A stretch of 64,000 bases of DNA from Polytrichum commune (Eukaryota; Streptophyta; Polytrichopsida; Polytrichales; Polytrichaceae), in assembly GCA_950295325.1 (NCBI GenBank), contig OX485805.1, positions 12,622,501-12,686,500 on the forward strand, in the 5' to 3' direction. Every line of letters begins with the position of its first letter. Positions within the stretch are counted from its first letter, which is position 1. The position numbers were made by a program, and so were the translations under genes. Below are positions 57,881 through 64,000 of the stretch, piece after piece. The notes beneath the pieces were generated by a model that ran no database searches, was not told the DNA's origin, and worked only from the letters and a program-made list of their open reading frames with translations.

Positions 57881-58027
57881 CATAACATTTTTCAAATCCA
57901 TAACAATGTTTTGTGTGACTGACAGTATTTCACAAAATATTCTTCACATTCCGACTAAATGTCGGAAATATTCCATGGAATATTTCCAGTCCCACATAAC
58001 ATTGTTATGGATATGAATAATGTTATG
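57881..58027. mobile_element. Hairpin MITE, copy 2
   Basis: CATAACATTTTTCAAATCC-ATAACAATGTT at the left is inverted as AACATTGTTATGG-ATATGAATAATGTTATG at the right. The centre (ACTGACAGTATTTCAC, ATTCCATGGAATAT) matches 25380-25533. Confidence 0.65.
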
Positions 58028-58396
58028 GTAATATCATTCAAGAACATTTATGCATTGACATCTTCCATGGTTTATGTTGGATAACCAAATCCTATAAAGA
58101 CATGCAAATATTAGCGTGGATGGTTATATTGATTAAGGACTATGAAAAGTGTTTTAGCTAAAAATATAACACTATGCATGAAAACCATGATAAATTACTA
58201 ATTCTATTCTCTACAAAGGGTCAAACTTAGGACATAAAATAATAAATAGCATATGTGGTCATACTGTGGGCACTTCCAAAACCACAACCATTTATATCCA
58301 TTAGCCCTTACTGAAAAATGTCTCATCTAGTTAAGAATTGTGAATTTAGAAGGCGTTTTACTATTACAAAAGTGAGAAGTAATGACAAGTGAAAAA

Positions 58397-58398
<2 letters not shown>

Positions 58399-58427
<29 letters not shown>
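58399..58427. repeat. (AT)14 microsatellite
   Basis: Uninterrupted AT dinucleotides, about 14 units. Confidence 0.9.
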
Positions 58428-58431
<4 letters not shown>

Positions 58432-58784
58432 CTACAAGCGAAAGCTTAAGACATCAAGGGTTATTTTCTATTAATTAAAAATTATGTCCGTGTACATATA
58501 GAAGATTTAGTCTCGTTGTGTGATGATGACAATACTTTCATGGTAATAAGTTATGCCTCGTCAATAACGATATTGATACTTTCATGGTAACATGCTATGC
58601 CAACAAAGGTGGTGTGTGGACATTTATAGCTGCTATTTGACCATAAGAGTGCATCCATATGGTGTTCACTTGGTGGAGTGAAAGACACTATAAGGTAGAG
58701 GGTGCTTAAACCAACACTTTAAGCTATTTTACATACATATGGCTACATGGTTGATACACATGGACCTACACGACCACTTAGTGA

Positions 58785-58930
58785 GCAAGAGAGTCTCCAC
58801 TTTGACAATGAATAAAGTAATTCATACAAGCTCCAAAAATTATGAGCCTATGGGCGTGATTTGGATTTGTGAATCATCTCACACTAATCGCATGTTTCAT
58901 GTTTGACGAGAAGTGGGTGTAGAGAGAAAA
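58785..58930 (+). repeat. Dispersed repeat family R, copy 2
   Basis: GAGTCTCCACTTTGACAATG-AATAAAGTAATTC, AGCTCCAAAAATTATGAG, TTTGGATTTGTGAA, CTAATCGCATGTT. These are the same words as at 14985 and 63250. Confidence 0.45.
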
Positions 58931-59690
58931 ATATCCAAATAACACACATCTATCTTACATAAATTCATGGTGGTGGTGGCATACCATTAAACATGCTTCA
59001 AACTTGGACAATTACCAAAATTGAGGTAGCCTTATAATTCAAATATGTAGATTTTGAGTAACATGGTGGTGACCCACAATTGGGTAGCAAACCGGTTGAG
59101 CAACAACAAGCGAATTCATTTTGAAAGTAATATATAACATTCCAGATTCGACTACAATTTTGACACACGAAAAACTTTACAAATACAATCTTTTTACATC
59201 CATGGCCAACTGCTGGTGATTACCAATCTTCAATCTGTAACACTCTAGCTGAGTATACTCCAAATGTGGAGAAAACCCATAATAAAAGAGGCATAATGCT
59301 CGAGGGACCCCGACCCCACATAACATTGATGCAAAATTGAGTAATCTTATCTTATCTTTTCTTTTCTTTTTCTTTTTCTTCCTTCCTTTCCCACATACTT
59401 ACCTACATTCTCTATATGGCCAATTGGAAGGATTTGTCATAAAGGCGTTCACCCAATTCGGTGTTGCTCACGTGCGGTGGGCTAGGGCGAGGGCTTAATA
59501 AGTAAAGAATGGCAAAGTTGAGGGGGGAGGTTGGGCATTCTCATCTTTGTGTTCCCCCCTTGCAACACAAAGCCTGCACCTTCACTGCCTCTTTGCCTCT
59601 TTGCCCACCACTGATTGCGGAGTTTCTCAAACGACTCTTTCATTGGAGTCTCTTGGAGTCGGAATCATGCACCAAGGAATGGGGACGAAC
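58931..59690. other. No gene recognised
   Basis: Contains a pyrimidine tract (TTATCTTTTCTTTTC and so on, 59340-59390). The rest is unassigned. Confidence 0.35.
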
Positions 59691-59694
59691 CGTG

Positions 59695-60022
59695 CTACAC
59701 AAAATATGATATTTAGTGTTTGATACACTAAATACGAGCGCATACATTAAATATCAATAACCTTATGAAAGTAAGTAACATTAAATGTAAACTCAAACAC
59801 TAAACATCAACTATGGTAATATGTGGAAGTTACATGTTTGAATTTAGTGTTAGTAAGGATATGAAAAAAGAAAGATATAATAAGGGAGATGGTAGTAGGG
59901 AAGGTAGCAACACATTTGTGTCTAACACTAATTATCAAAGAATCGAAAATTAGTGTTGAGCATGGTAGGATGGTAACAACAATACATATAATCAAACACA
60001 CTAAATATCATATTTTGTGTAG
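59695..60022. mobile_element. MITE with ACACTAA subterminal repeats
   Basis: Perfect 25-bp inverted ends (CTACACAAAATATGATATTT and on). The 328-bp body is studded with CACTAA/TTAGTG words on both strands (for example near 59727, 59790, 59799, 59840, 59925, 59952 and 59998). Such arrays are typical transposase-binding sites. No matching target duplication. Its right edge abuts family A at 60023. Confidence 0.7.
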
Positions 60023-60524
60023 TTGTTATAGATGAACTGGTTTAGGTTTGAGAATTAGCCGGTTGCAGTTCAAGACTTTAGGGGAAAACACCCATCGTGT
60101 ATGTATTAGGTAATCGTTTTATTGGAACCGGTTATCGGTGTAGAACCGGTTTTGTCAAGGTGGCGAGCCTGCGGGCGAGCTAGCTTGACAAAACCAGTTC
60201 TGCACCGATAACCGGTTCCAATAAAACGGTTACCGGACGTAACCGGTTGGCCGCTTTGTTGAGCCGCGCAGGTGACCTAAACAGTGGGTCACCTGTCACC
60301 ATAACCGATTTAGATGATCATAACCGGCTGGGATGTCGAGATTATCGTCTGCAAACCTGTGTGCTCAGAGCCAATCGTGTAGTGCCACCTCGGTGAAACA
60401 AAGCGGCCAACCGGTTACGAAGAATCTATGGAATGTATACCTCACATGAGTAAAGAAAAACCGAAAGAGCGAGCACACGATGTAACAAGTTGGACTTGGC
60501 AACGCTAGGACCGATTATGCCTAA
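60023..60524 (-). repeat. Family A repeat, copy 6, split by foldback B
   Basis: The left half ATAGATGAACTGGTTTAGG...CACCCATCGT and the right half AGAATCTATGGAATGTATACC...GGCAACGCTAGGACC-GATTATGCC flank element B. The family H element at 60525 then inserts at its right end. Confidence 0.7.
60102..60419 (+). mobile_element. Foldback element B, long-stem copy
   Basis: A stem of 51 bp per arm (60109-60159 with 60184-60234, 48 of 51 pairing) with a 24-base loop precedes the same 23-bp-bounded module as at 7417-7668. Relative to this copy, the copy at 7.4 kb lost the inner half of the stem and the loop. The core module differs only by a few transitions. Confidence 0.75.
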
Positions 60525-61405
60525 GGGCCACTTCACACACGAGCCGAGAGCCGTGACCAGGAAATTGTGAGAGCCCAAAAGAAAGTGTCCAAAGGCCGTC
60601 CCAACACACCTCCACGAGCATGTAGTGTGGTCACAGATCCTCAAGTGTAGTGTGAAGTCATATGTATTGGGCCCTCAACCAAATGCTACTTCAATGAAAT
60701 CCTATTCACGCAAATCGTCACACATGATAGAATAGAATAAATCAACAATTGTGAGCGTTCGGAGTGCCACGGTCTCCCGGTTTTGTGTTCAGCCTACCCT
60801 CCAATAGGTGGTTTTCGAAAACAGTCCAAGTGACCATGATCCGTTCGATGCCATGTAGGAATCCATGTACCAAATGCTACTTCAATGAAACCCTACTCAC
60901 GCAAATCCTCACACATGATAGATTAGAATAAATCAACAATTATAAGCGTTCGGAGTGCCACGGTCTCCCGGTTTTGTGTTCAGCCTACCCTCCAAGAGGT
61001 GGTTTTCAAAAACAGTCCAAGTGACCATGATCCGTTCGATGCCATGTAGGAATCCATGTACCAAATGCTACTTCAATGAAACCCTATTCACGCAAATCAT
61101 CTCACATGATAGAATAGAATAAATCAACAATTATAAGCGTTCGGAGTGCCACGGTCTCCCGGTTTTGTGTTCAGCCTACCCTCCAAGAAGTGGTTTTCGA
61201 AAACAGTCCAAGTGACCATGATCCGTTCGATGCCATGTAGGAATCCATGTAGACCTCACATCCATCTTGCATTCACATACTCCATTGGTCCCTCAGGGCG
61301 GAGTGTGAAGCAGTGAACTTGGACCGGCTCCGCCTTCTCCACCAATGAGAGTGCTTGAAGTGTAATAATGGTCACGGACTCTCAGTCTCGTGTGTGAAGT
61401 GGCCC
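60525..61405 (+). mobile_element. PIF/Harbinger MITE family H, expanded copy
   Basis: The ends GGGCCACTTCACACACGAG and CTCGTGTGTGAAGTGGCCC are exactly inverted and flanked by TAA on both sides (60522-60524 and 61406-61408). The length is 881 bp instead of about 500 because a 191-bp central segment is present three times. Confidence 0.9.
60678..61250 (+). repeat. Triplicated 191-bp segment inside family H
   Basis: ACCAAATGCTACTTCAATGA begins at 60678, 60869 and 61060. Each unit runs through GTTCGGAGTGCCACGGTCTC and GATCCGTTCGATGCCATGTA to AATCCATGT. Units differ by only a few bases. Other family H copies have one unit, so the array formed within this element. Confidence 0.92.
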
Positions 61406-61475
61406 TAAAATCCTTCCTCGACACTGTCCTCGATCATGCACTTGATGAGAAACTACGGTTCTACACGAATGGGGG

Positions 61476-61504
<29 letters not shown>
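61476..61504 (+). repeat. A29 homopolymer followed by purine tract
   Basis: Twenty-nine A, then GAAGATGAAGAAGAAGAAAAG. It could be the tail of a retroposed sequence lying upstream, but no body with a target duplication was found. Confidence 0.75.
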
Positions 61505-61506
<2 letters not shown>

Positions 61507-61696
61507 AGATGAAGAAGAAGAAAAGAAAAAACATTCGCCACTAATAAGTGATTCCCTATGTGTACGGGCACGTAGATAGCTTGCACTTTACTAGAGCTCC
61601 CCTCGTGGCGAGCCTGCAAGCACATCCTTGTGCTGACTGTGCATCTTCCTTTTTGCAAGTGCTTTGACACAGTGTCCAGAGAGATTCTTGGGCATA

Positions 61697-62359
61697 CAGT
61701 CTACCCTCTATAAATGTTAACCCTCAGGAGTGGATCAAAGTTAACATTTATAGACGTGTTAACAATTAACGATTATAAAATTATTTTTTTGAGCAATATA
61801 CAAATCTTAACATTTATAAATATAAGCAATTGTGAAAAGTCCTTGTGAGAGAATACCATTCATAAAATTGCACACCCAATCAAAACTTTATTCAATATCA
61901 AGTTTACAAATCATGGGTGAAGTATGAATCAATGGTTCTTTGGTGAGATTCATCTACATGCACAACTTGCAAATATTTCTCAATCTGCACCAACAAACCC
62001 ACATACTTGGACACATCACATGAACGTGATTCCATGTACCTTCTAATCGTACCAAAACTAGATTGCAAGTCACTATAAGATGGAATGGGTTCCACCTCAC
62101 ACTCCTCTCCCTGTGCATCGCCCTAACGCATGGTGAGAGAGAGAGGAATGTAACTGGATGTGTCGTTTTTATCATCCATATTATGGTTGTATTTCATTCG
62201 TTAACATTTATAGAGTCAAATTTACAAAGAAGGGAGTACCATTTTGTTAACAGTTAACACGTTTAACATTTATAGTGTGCAATATGTGGGGAGTAGAAGA
62301 AAGTTAACATTTAGAGAGGGTTAACACTTATAGGTGTAACATTTATAGAGGGTGGACTG
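61697..62359 (-). mobile_element. Pogo-like element, 663 bp
   Basis: The ends CAGTCTACCCTCTATAAATG and CATTTATAGAGGGTGGACTG are inverted, with TA on both sides (61695-61696 and 62360-62361). The terminal sequence closely follows the pogo/Emigrant style of plants. TTAACATTTATA-type words recur about eight times near both ends. The minus strand retains the C-terminal part of a transposase. The interrupted family A unit confirms the insertion site. Confidence 0.88.
61904..62140 (-). pseudogene. Pogo-type transposase C-terminal fragment with canonical PIP box
   Basis: The minus-strand frame begins within 62096-62140 with an acidic stretch (DAQGEECEVEPIP). It continues SYSDLQSSFGTIRRYMESR, SCDVSKYVGLLVQIEKYLQ and VVHVDESHQRTIDSYFTHDL to TAA. 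QRTIDSYF (61919-61942) is a full match to the PCNA-interacting peptide pattern Q-x-x-I-x-x-Y-F. In pogo/Tigger transposases an acidic region, a short helical segment and a PIP-type tail close the protein, as here. The DNA-binding and DDE domains are absent. About 63-78 codons remain open, possibly by chance or recent decay. Confidence 0.75.
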
Positions 62360-62488
62360 TAATTGCTCAAGATCTCAGAGCTTCCAAGTCCAATCGGTTC
62401 CCATGTTGTGGTCATTTGGTTTTTCTTCATGCTTTTGACATATATTCTACAGATTTCTTTAAAACTGATGCGTAAATTTCTTGCAGTC

Positions 62489-62691
62489 TTTTTTTGTTCT
62501 TTTTTTCTTTTGGGAGACGGAGGATTGACATGCTAGTGCCAAAGCACAAGAGGCGGTTGACCATATGGCAAGTTTTCCGTCAAGTAGAGAGGAGGTTTCA
62601 CAGTCGGGAATCGAACTGCCAATCTCATCCTTGAGATTTGGGTATCTCTCCACCATCATCTGGTAGTTTATGGTGGTTTGGGACCATTCCT
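62489..62691 (-). mobile_element. tRNA-derived SINE
   Basis: On the minus strand: ACCAGATGATGGTGGAGAG (box A region), GGCAGTTCGATTCCCGACTG (box B) and CCTCCTCTCTACTTG, ending in an A-rich tail (seen as T runs at 62489-62512 on +). Imperfect 11-bp duplications TTCTTGCAGTC (62478-62488) and TTCCTACAGTC (62692-62702) flank it. It is inserted in a family A copy and related to 23500-23640. Confidence 0.75.
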
Positions 62692-62779
62692 TTCCTACAG
62701 TCTTCAACTTCAACCGGTTATTCTCAAATTCAATCAGTTAATTTGTAACTTAGCGGTCGGTTCTCCCTAATTGTTCATT

Positions 62780-64000
62780 GCTTTGACATATATTAGGCCT
62801 TAATGGATCGAGGGAGTTTATGTACATGATACATGACTATTTGTATGAACTCCTAACAATTACTATAATAACCTCGCATTAGTTAATGTGATCTACTTTA
62901 AGCACACTTCATCAAGCAGAGGAAGTGGATGAAAGTCATGTGTGACAATAGTGATTAGATATACGTGATATGTATATGACTCTAAGTGAATCATATGAAT
63001 TTATAAATCATCCTACATGTATAAGTATGCAGTTTGATTGGAATAATGCATATGATAGACGTGTTAACTTCAACTCGGGTCATTTTTGACACCTTTAGCT
63101 AAAAACATGAAGAAATGATCTTGAACCATTTGACATGGCATATTCAGGCATGGAATGGGTCTCTCGGACCTTTAAGGGTTTGGGTAAACGTGCCTTAGTC
63201 CAACATAGCAATAATGGTATGTGGTTAAGTGTGGATCATTAAAAAGACGTGTGTTTAAATTACATTTGGACTATGCGCTCAAAATATGTTAACTATTCTA
63301 GGCTCAATAATCGATGAAAATGGAAGCATGGGAAGGGGGGGGGGCGTTATGGCCCCTTGATGAGCATGAGAATCTTCACTTTGATCATGAATAGGATGTT
63401 CATATGAGCTCCAAAATTTATGAGGCAAATGGATACATGTTTGCCTTGGATGTGTTATCCATCTTGCACAAATTGCATGTAGTGTATCATATTGGAAGTG
63501 GGTGCAAAGGGCAAAGTAAAGGGTTCTCAACATTTTCACTTTTATATGACTCGAGTGGCACAAATCCTCGGGCCCCTCAAAAGCGTTGGTGTACTTTCTA
63601 GGCCATATGCAATAGAATGAACAAGTCGACGACAAACATCAACTCTTTTGGGAGTGAAGTGATATCTTAATGTAACCTACGCCATAGAGGAAGTGAAAGT
63701 ACAATCATGAGTGATTTTGGAGATAAGATACACGTGGTATGTATTTTTATGTAGCTTGTTTATACATACTCAAATATCCTTGCACTTTCTTTAACAAATG
63801 TGCATGTTTCGGTTGGGAAAATGAAATTGACATGTGAGTTTATTGAAGATGGGGTCACTTTTTTGAAGACTTCCATGGGACACCTTGATGCCGGGATGAG
63901 GCTTTTGAACCTTTCGGGTATGTGTGCCTTGTGTGGCCACTATAGTTATTGGTGCCACATGTATATATAAGAAGCAATCAAGTCATTGAGGGCATAGGTG
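62780..64000. other. No gene recognised
   Basis: A+T-rich sequence with one family R copy (63250-63500). Nothing else is recognisable up to the window edge. Confidence 0.4.
63250..63500 (+). repeat. Dispersed repeat family R, copy 3
   Basis: ACTATGCGCTCAAAATATG, ATGAGCATGAGAATCTTCAC, TTTGATCATGAATAGGATG, AGCTCCAAAATTTATGAG. These are the same words as at 14985, with a G-run (GGGGGGGGG near 63338) inserted. Confidence 0.5.

Larger units (their letters stand above)
61671..62770 (+). repeat. Family A repeat, copy 7, interrupted twice
   Basis: Fragments AGTGTCCAGAGAGATTCTTGGGCA (61671-61694), ATTGCTCAAGATCTCAGAGC through AAAACTGATGCG (62362-62488), and TCTTCAACTTCAACCGG through CGGTCGGTTCTCCCTAA (62701-62770) together form one family A unit. 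A pogo-like element and a SINE split it. Confidence 0.7.

Overview
This window reads as intergenic nuclear DNA of a land plant, most likely a flowering plant with a large, repeat-rich genome. The reasons are a plant-type LINE reverse transcriptase with a zf-RVT zinc knuckle (about 55.6-57.4 kb), a PIF/Harbinger transposase relic (about 32.6-33.4 kb), tRNA-derived SINEs, and a very dense population of short inverted-repeat DNA transposons of the pogo, PIF/Harbinger, Mutator and hAT types. The sequence is A+T rich, and I saw no rRNA gene, canonical tRNA gene, bacterial-style operon or recognisable host gene. The longest open frames are under 180 codons and lie in repeats or low-complexity DNA. 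I cannot name the species.

Layout. 0-3 kb: a diverged tandem duplication, a 658-bp pogo-like element with a decayed transposase, and directly beside it a 1.5-kb inverted-repeat element filled with a 188-bp satellite. 3-7 kb: mostly unassigned A+T-rich DNA with one decayed coding remnant. 7-13 kb: a nest of repeats (family A, a young foldback element B, Mutator-like elements, MITE families K and L). 14-16.4 kb: a second pogo-like element and a Mutator-like MITE. 16.4-20 kb: no recognised gene, partly a pyrimidine-rich tract. 20-28 kb: a Mutator-like element, an hAT element carrying a CCCACCCATG minisatellite inside a 256-bp tandem duplication, two Harbinger elements, a SINE and several MITEs. 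28-31.6 kb: little recognised. 31.7-35.5 kb: a 33/34-bp minisatellite, the Harbinger transposase relic, a G-rich cluster, a decayed minus-strand coding stretch and a Harbinger MITE. 35.5-39 kb: nothing recognised. 39-41.5 kb: G+C-rich DNA with a Harbinger element, a foldback and a SINE-like unit. 42-53 kb: MITEs, a retroelement fragment, direct repeats and a 924-bp hAT element. 53-58 kb: G+C-rich island and LINE. 59.5-62.8 kb: a deeply nested cluster (K-like element, family A, B, an 881-bp Harbinger element with an internal triplication, a third pogo-like element, a SINE).

How it fits together. These are parasites, not a pathway. The nesting order gives relative ages: family A is old and repeatedly used as a landing site, while foldback B is young (two copies 53 kb apart, about 97% identical in the core). 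The most notable signal is that three pogo-like deletion derivatives all keep the last codons of a pogo-type transposase, including a PCNA-binding (PIP-box) type motif. A second theme is that several inverted-repeat elements hold internal tandem arrays, two of them with units of about 190 bp.
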